The position numbers and the translations under genes were made by a program. Under the pieces are notes generated by a model. That model had not been told where the DNA came from. It made no database searches and was given only the letters and a program-made list of their open reading frames with translations. Shown in pieces: positions 57,210 through 63,906 of a DNA stretch of 64,000 bases (its first letter is position 1; the number at the start of each line of letters is the position of its first letter). The DNA lies in NCBI RefSeq assembly GCF_902506345.1, contig NZ_LR733413.1, forward strand, positions 723,455 to 787,454. Reading direction: 5' to 3'. Source of the DNA: Flavobacterium sp. 9R (GTDB taxonomy: Bacteria; Bacteroidota; Bacteroidia; Flavobacteriales; Flavobacteriaceae).

Positions 57210-57467
57210 TTAGTCGTACTGATGTCTACATTTGACAATTTGAATTTCATCATCAATAAACCTGTAAATTAATCTATGTTCATCATCAATTCTTCTTGAC
57301 CAAAATCCTGCATACTTATGCTTCAAAGGTTCTGGTTTTCCTACTCCTTCAAAAGGATTTCTTGAAATATCTTTGAGTAGATCATTTATTTTTTTAACTT
57401 TCTTTTTGTCAATTTTTTGCCAATACAAATAATCTTCCCAAGATTCATCAACAAATACATATTTCAT
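57210..57467 (-). CDS. yoeB: YoeB/Txe-family mRNA endonuclease toxin
   Basis: 85 residues from the ATG at 57467; a TTG at 57479 overlaps the antitoxin gene and is not needed. The family pattern is complete: WEDYLYWQKIDKKKVKKIN, RNPFEGVGKPEPLKH, GFWSRRIDDEHRLIYRF and the terminal CRHQYD, with the catalytic Glu/Arg/His region intact. YoeB cuts mRNA at the ribosomal A site when free. It follows the antitoxin stop by 1 bp (TAAAATG), so translation is coupled. Confidence 0.92.
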   Translation of the reverse strand: MKYVFVDESWEDYLYWQKIDKKKVKKINDLLKDISRNPFEGVGKPEPLKHKYAGFWSRRIDDEHRLIYRFIDDEIQIVKCRHQYD

Positions 57468-57468
57468 T

Positions 57469-57723
57469 TTAATCCTCAATTAAGTCTTTAGAAAATGACT
57501 TACCACTTTTAAGTTTATCAATAGCAGAATCTAACCTACTTTCGTTAGTTCTGTTTGATAATTCATAATTTGTTGCAATCAGTGAATTATATTCTTCAAG
57601 TGAAATAACAACAATCCCAGAATCTTTTCCACGATTTATAATTAGAGTTTCAAAGTTTATTGCTACTCTATCAAAGTAAGATTTAATATCTTTTCTGAAA
57701 TCTGAAATATTTGCTACTAACAT
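57469..57723 (-). CDS. yefM: YefM/Phd-family antitoxin
   Basis: 84 residues. N-terminal DNA-binding Phd/YefM domain: VANISDFRKDIKSYFDRV, then TLIINRGKDSGIVVISLEEYNSLIAT; the C-terminal third is charged and probably disordered until it wraps the toxin. It represses its own promoter with the toxin and neutralises YoeB. A TTGTACA/TGTACAA operator lies just upstream. It makes up one array unit with yoeB. Confidence 0.92.
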   Translation of the reverse strand: MLVANISDFRKDIKSYFDRVAINFETLIINRGKDSGIVVISLEEYNSLIATNYELSNRTNESRLDSAIDKLKSGKSFSKDLIED

Positions 57724-57735
57724 AATTATTATAAT

Positions 57736-57755
57736 TTGTACAAATGTATGTACAA
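57736..57755 (-). promoter_or_regulatory. yefM operator and promoter
   Basis: Perfect inverted repeat TTGTACA-TACATT-TGTACAA (minus strand) containing the -7 box TACATTTG (57748-57741), 13 bp before the ATG. TGTACA is the hexamer known for YefM operators, so binding would cover the promoter. Confidence 0.75.
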
Positions 57756-57798
57756 TATTTTGGTTTTACGCAATTTTCGTTAAATTATTAACGCTTAC

Positions 57799-57925
57799 GT
57801 TCCCGCGCTACAAGCAGTTTGGGATTAAGGAAGCGTAATCTTTCGGATTTGCCAAATCTGCCAAATACAAAACCAACTTCAAATTAAGCCTAATACCCAA
57901 ATTGCTTGTAGCGTGTGTTGGCGGT
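57799..57925. repeat. Cassette-boundary palindrome (copy F)
   Basis: Left arm CGCTACAAGCAGTTTGGG (57806-57823) and right arm CCCAAATTGCTTGTAGCG (57896-57913) match at 17 of 18 positions. Left GTT at 57799, right GTT at 57917. The unit start GTTGGCGGT (57917-57925) is the reverse complement of ACCGCCAAC at 61024-61032. Confidence 0.8.
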
Positions 57926-57978
57926 TCGGTTGCTTTTAGTCTAAATTTCGATTAAGAACCCATTTTTTTCATTTCTAC

Positions 57979-58131
57979 TTTTCAAATTGCCGTCAGGAAA
58001 CTCAAATTTTTCAAGTTTCTGCTTTTCACGTTCATATGTTTACACTTACTAATTCGGATTTTCTTACGTAAAGAAAACCAATTCTTTCAATGTTTTTATT
58101 TGGTTAAGTTCAGCCACAACTGACCATTAAC
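57979..58131 (-). repeat. Decayed coding remnant, copy 1
   Basis: Similar over its length to 60895-61032. On the minus strand it contains stretches such as YEREKQKLEKFEFPDGNLKS broken by stops. Both copies start right after a GTT of a boundary element (GTTAATGGTCAGTTG here, GTTGGCGGTCAGTTG there), so they look like remains of the same former unit. Confidence 0.55.
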
Positions 58132-58215
58132 GTTCTCACATATTATTTTTGGCGATTTGTATCCCTAAACTTACGGCTTAAATATAGCCACCATTAACTA
58201 TATTCAGAGTTGTCG
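58132..58215. repeat. Degenerate cassette-boundary element (copy G)
   Basis: Begins AACGTTCTCACATATTATT like other copies and ends near ATAGCCACCATTAACTATA; arms pair weakly (CTCACATAT with ATATTCAGAG). GTTAATGG of the next unit is at 58134-58127 on the minus strand. Confidence 0.4.
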
Positions 58216-58235
58216 TTTGTATTACTTTATTATGA

Positions 58236-58709
58236 TTAAAACATAGAATATTCCCAATCTACTTCATATTTTAGCAATTTTTTGTTCTTTGTTTTTTCCA
58301 AAATATATACTTTAACGTAATTCTGAAACCCCGTAACAGGAAATAATAAATGAAATTTATTATTTATTATTTTTTCTTGTTCTTTTTTCTTTTTCTTGAA
58401 ATAATAATATGTATCCTGTTGCAAACTAGAAGGTTTGCTTATCTTTATTTTTTGTAAAAAAGCAATTGAACATGTATCTGTTTTATGATTTTTTTTATGC
58501 GAGAACCTTTCTCCATCAATATAAAAGTATATTTTTTGTTCACTACGTATCTTTTGATTATAAGAAGAGGTTGAGTCAAAATACACATATTTTATTAATT
58601 TTAAATACTTCTCCCCATCTTTATAAAATCTAAAGTAATCGCTTTCTTTTGTTTGTGCATTAATAAATGTCGAAACTGTAAGAAAAAATATGCAAATGTA
58701 GTTTTTCAT
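58236..58709 (-). CDS. Small exported protein, second copy of an immunity-like pair
   Basis: 157 residues, signal peptide to INAQTK. Paralogue of the protein at 58869: both share YFYI(D/E)xER, KTDTCSI or KIDTCSI, and the C-terminal VKVYILEKT...KYEVDWE. The rest has diverged strongly. It starts 2 bp after the stop of an orphan C-terminal fragment (58712-58819), exactly as the first copy starts 2 bp after the full gene. It may be a periplasmic immunity or inhibitor protein; this is inference from position only. Confidence 0.6.
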   Translation of the reverse strand: MKNYICIFFLTVSTFINAQTKESDYFRFYKDGEKYLKLIKYVYFDSTSSYNQKIRSEQKIYFYIDGERFSHKKNHKTDTCSIAFLQKIKISKPSSLQQDTYYYFKKKKKEQEKIINNKFHLLFPVTGFQNYVKVYILEKTKNKKLLKYEVDWEYSMF

Positions 58710-58711
58710 AA

Positions 58712-58819
58712 TTAATTACAATTTTTTGGTTCGTTATAAAAATTATCACTGATTAATACATCAATGTAGACTTTTCTTTTAAGATATAAATTATTCCATA
58801 TAATTGTCGCTAAATTTGT
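58712..58819 (-). pseudogene. Orphan C-terminal fragment of the HExxH lipoprotein
   Basis: 35 codons and a stop reading TNLATIIWNNLY...DVLISDNFYNEPKNCN, matching the last 35 residues of the gene at 59345 (VTTIAWDNLPP...DILIRDNFYNGPKNCN). An ATG 18 bases upstream is in frame, so a short peptide could be made. It shows that the end of the lipoprotein gene plus the following small gene were duplicated. Confidence 0.8.
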
Positions 58820-58868
58820 GTTTTGCGAACACATAGGTTGTTTGAGATTATCCAAATTGCAATTTCTT

Positions 58869-59342
58869 TCAAAAACTACTTGATTCCCAGTCCACCTCGT
58901 ACTTAATTATCTTATCATTATCCGTTTTTTCAAGGATATATACCTTGAGATATTTATGAATGCGCGATATAGGCATTGATTTTGGAACTTTTTGATTTGT
59001 TTTTTTTTTGAATTTTTCAACTTTTTTTCTAAAGTAATTGACTTCTTCTGCCTCTAAATTTCCTGTGTTTTCTAACTTAATTTTTTTTAGGATTCTAATT
59101 GAGCATGTATCGATTTTGTGTCTTCCTTTATTAAAAACAAATCTTTCTTTTTCTATGTAAAAGTAAGTTACATTTTTATCTTCACTTTTTTGTTTCGTAC
59201 TATTTTCATTTTCGAATAAAATATACTTTTTTGGTTTTTCTCTTTCATTTTCTCCTCTATAAAAATTATCAAAATCCGCTTTTAGATTTTGGGAATATAT
59301 AAAACTTACGTTTAATAGTAATGTGTAAATAATTGTTTTCAT
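58869..59342 (-). CDS. Small exported protein, first copy of an immunity-like pair
   Basis: 157 residues from the ATG at 59342; a TTG at 59354 overlaps the previous gene. Signal peptide to FIYSQN, then a basic, lysine-rich mature protein of about 140 residues with IDTCSIRILKKIK and a C-terminal YLKVYILEKTDNDKIIKYEV. The start is 2 bp after the stop of the HExxH lipoprotein gene (TAACCATG), so translation is coupled. No family recognised. A role as inhibitor of the upstream peptidase-like protein is my inference from coupling and duplication. Confidence 0.62.
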   Translation of the reverse strand: MKTIIYTLLLNVSFIYSQNLKADFDNFYRGENEREKPKKYILFENENSTKQKSEDKNVTYFYIEKERFVFNKGRHKIDTCSIRILKKIKLENTGNLEAEEVNYFRKKVEKFKKKTNQKVPKSMPISRIHKYLKVYILEKTDNDKIIKYEVDWESSSF

Positions 59343-59344
59343 GG

Positions 59345-60759
59345 TTAATTGCAATTTTTTGGTCCGTTATAAAAATTATCTCTGATTAATATATCAATTG
59401 AGGCTTTTACATCTGGAGGTAAATTATCCCAAGCAATTGTAGTTACATTTTTGTCAAGTTTACCCAAACCTACCCACGCTACAGCTTCATAGGTAGATCG
59501 GGGAAGACGATTATTATCAAATTGTTGTATCACATCAGCAATTGTACTTCTGTAATGGTTTGCCATCATTTCATGATTCCAAGTTGGCTTCCATCTTCTT
59601 TCATAGTAGTCATATAATCCTGGAAAATTATTTTTTAAAGAGTTCACTAATATTACTTGTTCTTCTGGAGTGTTTGAGTTTAGAGTACCTCTTTGAGCAG
59701 CTGATAACATTTTTCTAAAAATTTCAGCATGAATAATCTCGTGTGCAAATACTGTTGCTATACCTAAATCTGATAAAGAAGCAAAGCTATTTTCATTGAA
59801 TTGTATTTCTGTGACAAAATCAACAGGAGGTTGAGTCTCTCCATATACATTTGAAGCTAATGTATTGTTAATTGTTAATTTTAAGTGACTTACTGGAAAT
59901 TCTCCATCAAATTTTTTAATAGCATTTGCAAAACCTGAACTTAAAGAGTTTAATTTATTATACACACATAATGCTTTGCCTGTAAGATTAACAATTACTT
60001 CAACAGGATGATTATCAGTAGGACTAAAAGTACCAGATGGGGAATGGCCATGATATTCAGCATTAGTACTACCGCCAGTGCTTACCCAAACATACTCGGA
60101 AGTAGTATAATTAAGAACAGAGTGTGTATATGTCCAACCTCCAGATCCGTTTGACCTGTACCAATCGGTATAATGTTGGGTTCTTGTGTACAACCAAAAG
60201 CCATTAGTGTCTTCACCAATTGGGGGAACTTTTGATGTTCGACTTATAGTTCCTTTTTCTTTATCTGAAAACACATTCAACAATTTTCCGTTTTTAAAAG
60301 CTTTTATCTTAGTATTTTCACCTTTCAAATTGTAATGATAAAGCGTGCCAGAAAAGGAAGTAATGGAGAAGTAATTTGTATTAGTCTGTTTTTCCGTTTT
60401 ATTGGGCAGTAATTTAATGATTTCAAATGACCAATAATTGGTGTTTCCTTTAGAGACAAGTAGTTTATATTGTACGTCTAAAGCCTGCTTTCCATTTTTC
60501 AATATTTCTTTTATTTTAAAAGTAGTGTTAAATTCATAAGTCAATGGTATGCTGTCATTTTGTTCATTTATGTTGTATTGAGTCCAATCAATAATAAGAT
60601 TGTTTTTGACAAAATCATCATTAAAGTTTTCAAGGGAGAATTCACTTTGTATTTGTTGGATTTCTGTTAGTTCAACATCAGAGGGATTATCTCTAGAACA
60701 ACTAATATTAATAATGAAAATCCAAATAAGAGAATTCTGATTTTGAATAAGTTTTTCAT
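59345..60759 (-). pseudogene. HExxH metallopeptidase-like lipoprotein with a frameshift in its signal peptide
   Basis: The ATG at 60759 opens a lipoprotein signal (MKNLFKIRILLFGFSLL), but the frame must shift near 60710 (TTATTAATATTAG) to continue as ISCSRDNPSDVELTEIQ and then through the rest, 471 residues if one base is restored. The body has a beta-rich N-half, a zinc motif FAHEIIHAEIFRKML and a later WNHEMMANHYRST that could give the third ligand. Without repair only a TTG at 60544 opens the body. It could be a recent pseudogene, a phase-variable site or a sequencing error. Peptidase activity is inferred. Confidence 0.72.
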
Positions 60760-60894
60760 TTTCTGTATCATACCGTTAAATTTCAAAGTTAATAATAAAG
60801 TTTGATTGTATAAGTCAATTTTTCTACTCTTCAAGTGGTTTTCTGGTTTAAAAGCAGATTATTTTTGGCTAAACGAAAATACTATTAAAAACGC

Positions 60895-61032
60895 TTTTCA
60901 AATTGTAGTCGGCAAACTCAAACTTTTACGTTTTTGTTTTTCAGGCTGTCATTTCCTAGTTTTCCTGCGTAACGAAAATCAAACTTTACAAAGTGTTTTT
61001 CTGGATAAGTTCGGTTTCAACTGACCGCCAAC
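60895..61032 (-). repeat. Decayed coding remnant, copy 2
   Basis: Similar to 57979-58131 (shared TTTTCAAATTG, GTCGGCAAACTCAAA, AAGTTCGGTTTCAACTGACC), with stops in all useful frames. Lies between the HExxH lipoprotein promoter region and the element at 61024. Confidence 0.55.
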
Positions 61033-61162
61033 GTTTCGCAGCTTGCAGAAGTGGCGGATTAAGGAAGCCTAAACTTTCGGTTTAACACTTCCTTTGCAAT
61101 TACAAAACCAACTTTACATTAAGCCTAAAACCCGACATTTCTGCAAACTGTTGTTATAGGTT
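61024..61162. repeat. Cassette-boundary palindrome (copy I)
   Basis: Arms CTTGCAGAAGTGGCGG (61042-61057) and CCGACATTTCTGCAAA (61132-61147) pair at 13 of 16 positions, with a sequence unlike the arms of F/J or K/L. ACCGCCAAC (61024-61032) ends the previous unit; GTTATAGGTT (61153-61162) begins the next. Confidence 0.78.
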
Positions 61163-61166
61163 TTTT

Positions 61167-62144
61167 TTATTTTTTACTCTGTTTCATTTGTGCTAAGAAG
61201 AATTTTATAACCTCTAAATTCATATTAGATGTTGTCCAATGTCCAACATTTTCATATGTTTTGAAGGTCGCATTGATATTAGCTTTCAAATAAACTTTTT
61301 GACATTCTAAATACCTTTTTTGAACTGTCGCGCCAATATTATCATTGATTATTTTCCTCTCCTTTTTATTATAAGCATCATCATATTGAACAGCATCGTT
61401 CTCGTCTAATTGACCCATATAAATTAATTGAGGAATGGATTTGTAAGTCTCAAAGTTAAATTTTTGGTTGAATAGTTTTTCAAAATAATTTATTCCAATT
61501 GGATAGTTGATTTTTAGACTGTTAATTTCATTTTGAGGAAACATAAGCTCTCCGTTAAAACCACCAATAGCCAATGCTTGAATTTTGTCTGGATGTAAAA
61601 ATGAAAAACGATTTGTAAAAGTGGCAGAAGCAGAAAAACCACTCATAAATATTTTGTCTTCAACCTCAATAGTCAATGCTTTTAAAATGTTTTTGGCATC
61701 TCTTATCATTTCTAATAACTGCAAGTCAAGTCGTTTTAACTCGTTTGATTTTTCTACCATTACATCTCTGTCCAAAGCGTGTGTGTAGGTCAAAGGTTTT
61801 GATGCGGGTCTTGGAAAAATAGGAACTAGAAAAGGTATGCGTAATTGGGTAGAAATATTGTTACCAACTGAACTAACAGCTGCTAAATCAATAGCATGTT
61901 TTTTGTGTACTTCGATACTGTCCGATGGTTTTCCAGTGTTGTTTGGCTCAACGAGCAGAAATGTTTTGCTATTTCGTTTTGTGCCTTTGGGAATGAACAG
62001 GATGTAATTATTAAAAAAATTTTTCGATGGTTTTTTTTCAATTACGATTAAACTATCTTTCTCGAAGATTTCTAACTGTGAATTTTGGGCGACCAAAATG
62101 TTGCAAGCAAATGTAAGTAAGGTAACTGTGATTATGTATCGCAT
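61167..62144 (-). CDS. Secreted alpha/beta-hydrolase
   Basis: 325 residues with a signal peptide (to ILVAQNS). An alpha/beta-hydrolase with nucleophile elbow FMSGFSASATFTNRF (Ser), an acid candidate in YMGQLDENDAVQY and a His in FKTYENVGHWTTSN. The layout resembles the PHB-depolymerase/esterase group. The substrate is unknown. It fills a complete array unit bounded by GTTATAGGTT and AACCTATAAC. The stop codon is 4 bp after the unit's start on the plus strand, so the unit is tightly packed. Confidence 0.72.
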   Translation of the reverse strand: MRYIITVTLLTFACNILVAQNSQLEIFEKDSLIVIEKKPSKNFFNNYILFIPKGTKRNSKTFLLVEPNNTGKPSDSIEVHKKHAIDLAAVSSVGNNISTQLRIPFLVPIFPRPASKPLTYTHALDRDVMVEKSNELKRLDLQLLEMIRDAKNILKALTIEVEDKIFMSGFSASATFTNRFSFLHPDKIQALAIGGFNGELMFPQNEINSLKINYPIGINYFEKLFNQKFNFETYKSIPQLIYMGQLDENDAVQYDDAYNKKERKIINDNIGATVQKRYLECQKVYLKANINATFKTYENVGHWTTSNMNLEVIKFFLAQMKQSKK

Positions 62145-62192
62145 TTTATATGTTTTGTAGTGGTGGTTCTTGTTACTGTCTGTTCATAAAAT

Positions 62193-62330
62193 AACCTATA
62201 ACGTCCCCGCGCTACACGCAGTTTGGGACTAAATTAAGCCCATTATTCGGATTTGCCAAATCATCCAAATACAAAACCATATTTAAATTAAGCCTAATAC
62301 CCAAATTGCTTGTAGCGTGTGTTACCTGCA
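62193..62330. repeat. Cassette-boundary palindrome (copy J)
   Basis: Arms CGCTACACGCAGTTTGGG (62210-62227) and CCCAAATTGCTTGTAGCG (62300-62317) match at 16 of 18. AACCTATAAC (62193-62202) ends one unit, GTTACCTGCA (62321-62330) begins the next. The left junction is GTC rather than GTT. Confidence 0.8.
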
Positions 62331-62338
62331 GGCGACCT

Positions 62339-62881
62339 TTATTCTAAGTCAAGTTCTTTTTCAATGATTTGATTTTCGCTTTTTCGGTCAGATTTTCGCC
62401 TTTCTGATTTCTGTTTCTGAATATACTTATTTACATTTCCAACACACATTTCATATTCTGCAAATTGGGAGCCTTGTTTTATCATTATTCCATTCATTGG
62501 GCAATTTTCATAACCACAGTTATGTTTTGAATATTCACCGAAATTCCGGTGTTTTATTCGTTTATCTTTTAATATTTTTTCTTGGGCTATAAATATTTTT
62601 TTCCACAAACCTGCTTTATCACCTTCTGTGAGCTCCAATCCTAAAGTTAATACTTTCACATAAGTCCAAGGATCTTTTATTTGGAGAAAATCAAATGTCT
62701 TTTGAAAAATGCTGTTGGCTAATTCTCGAATCTTAATTTTTTCCTCAATGGTTATTTTTTCATTCTCTGTAATAGAACGATAAAGACCTAAAGTATTAAA
62801 GTCAGAATAATTTTTATGATTTTCAATGTAGAAGAAATATTCTTCAAAACTTAGGCAATTAAATTGTTTTCCGATTTCCAT
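62339..62881 (-). CDS. Hypothetical cytosolic helical protein
   Basis: 180 residues, not recognised, no signal peptide. Mostly helical; a short cysteine-containing segment HNCGYENCPMNGIMI (about residues 120-134) and a highly charged tail rich in Lys, Arg, Ser and Glu (KQKSERRKSDRKSENQ). It is the only gene of its unit, bounded by GTTACCTGCA and TGCAGGTAAC. Confidence 0.62.
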   Translation of the reverse strand: MEIGKQFNCLSFEEYFFYIENHKNYSDFNTLGLYRSITENEKITIEEKIKIRELANSIFQKTFDFLQIKDPWTYVKVLTLGLELTEGDKAGLWKKIFIAQEKILKDKRIKHRNFGEYSKHNCGYENCPMNGIMIKQGSQFAEYEMCVGNVNKYIQKQKSERRKSDRKSENQIIEKELDLE

Positions 62882-62913
62882 AGTTCTCTTTAAAGATAAA
62901 CGTGATTTTCGCT

Positions 62914-63053
62914 TGCAGGTAACGTTCTGGTACTACAGCGGGTTTGGGTTCTAAATTAAGATTTATTTTTCGGTTAGCACTAAACTGCCAAATACAAAAT
63001 CAACTTCCCATTAAGCCAATTGCCCAAATCCGTTGTAGTAGCTGTTATGTGAT
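62914..63053. repeat. Cassette-boundary palindrome (copy K)
   Basis: Arms TACTACAGCGGGTTTGGG (62931-62948) and CCCAAATCCGTTGTAGTA (63023-63040) match at 16 of 18, both differences still G-T pairs. TGCAGGTAAC (62914-62923) ends one unit, GTTATGTGAT (63044-63053) begins the next. Confidence 0.82.
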
Positions 63054-63059
63054 GCCAAT

Positions 63060-63728
63060 TTAGACAACGGGTTTTCTATCTAAATCGCTATATGGATAAA
63101 ATCCTTTTTCTTTTAGCAAATTGATTAATTTGTCACTTCCATTTTTTCTAGCAAATTCCATTTCGCTTCTAAAAACTTCTAAGCATAACAATAAGTGATG
63201 ACTTCTATCCCCGATTTTAAATTCTTTGTTGTCAGGTCTATAATTATCTAATATCAGACAATTATTCTCGTCCGTTCCATTTGGAACTTCAACTGTTTCA
63301 TTCGGATTTAAAATTGCTTGCGAAGCATAATTTGCAATAGTTGTAAATATTCCGCAAAAGCGTCTTTCGATTGTATTAAATTCAGTTTGGTTTTCTTCAT
63401 TTTCATTATAATCCAATTTAGTAAAACCAACTAATTCATAAGTTCCAATTCTGTTCGGTTTTGGTCCATATCCATCAGGATTTAGTAATTCCATTGTTGC
63501 AAATCCAGTCCCCTTAATATGATTTTTGAAATAGTACATATCAACTGCACCTCCAACTGAAAAAGGAATTATTGCGTGTCCAACAATTCCGTGCATTTTA
63601 CCTAAAACACTTTCTAATCCTTGTTCTTTTAATTCGTAATCTTTATTGTATTCCTCTTCTGTAAATTCTCTTGTCGGCAATTCAACTTCCTTCTTTCTTC
63701 CACCGAATAAATTTTTGAAAAAACTCAT
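63060..63728 (-). CDS. Hypothetical protein, possibly suppressor-of-fused-like
   Basis: 222 residues, no signal peptide. Starts MSFFKNLFGGRKKEVELP, a common tag-like start, then an acidic helix and a mixed domain with IGTYELVGFTKLDYNENE and a C-terminal SHHLLLCLEVFRSEMEFARK. The order recalls SUFU-domain proteins (ELV... followed by a late histidine-rich strand), often found with toxin systems, but I cannot confirm it. Sole gene of a unit bounded by GTTATGTGAT and ATCACATAAC. Confidence 0.58.
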   Translation of the reverse strand: MSFFKNLFGGRKKEVELPTREFTEEEYNKDYELKEQGLESVLGKMHGIVGHAIIPFSVGGAVDMYYFKNHIKGTGFATMELLNPDGYGPKPNRIGTYELVGFTKLDYNENEENQTEFNTIERRFCGIFTTIANYASQAILNPNETVEVPNGTDENNCLILDNYRPDNKEFKIGDRSHHLLLCLEVFRSEMEFARKNGSDKLINLLKEKGFYPYSDLDRKPVV

Positions 63729-63766
63729 ATATCTTAAATTTTATTTTAGTCGTTTTTTGGTTTGGT

Positions 63767-63906
63767 ATCACATAACGTTCTGGTACTACAGCGGGTTTGG
63801 GTTCTAAATTAAGATTTATTTTTCGGTTGTCACTAAACATTCAAATACAAAACCATTTTCCAATTAAGGCCAATGCCCAAATCTGTTGTAGTAGCTGTTA
63901 TGTGAC
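63767..63906. repeat. Cassette-boundary palindrome (copy L)
   Basis: Nearly identical to copy K in the first 60 bp (AACGTTCTGGTACTACAGCG...). Arms 63784-63801 and 63876-63893 match at 15 of 18, the differences all G-T type. ATCACATAAC (63767-63776) ends the unit; GTTATGTGAC (63897-63906) opens the next, which leaves the window. Confidence 0.82.

Larger units (their letters stand above)
57724..58235. other. Region of 0.5 kb without an intact gene
   Basis: Contains the yefM operator, element F, a decayed coding remnant (57979-58131) and the degenerate element G. No complete reading frame. Confidence 0.6.
60760..61166. other. Region of 0.4 kb without an intact gene
   Basis: Promoter DNA of the frameshifted lipoprotein gene, the coding remnant (60895) and element I. 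Nothing else seen. Confidence 0.55.
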
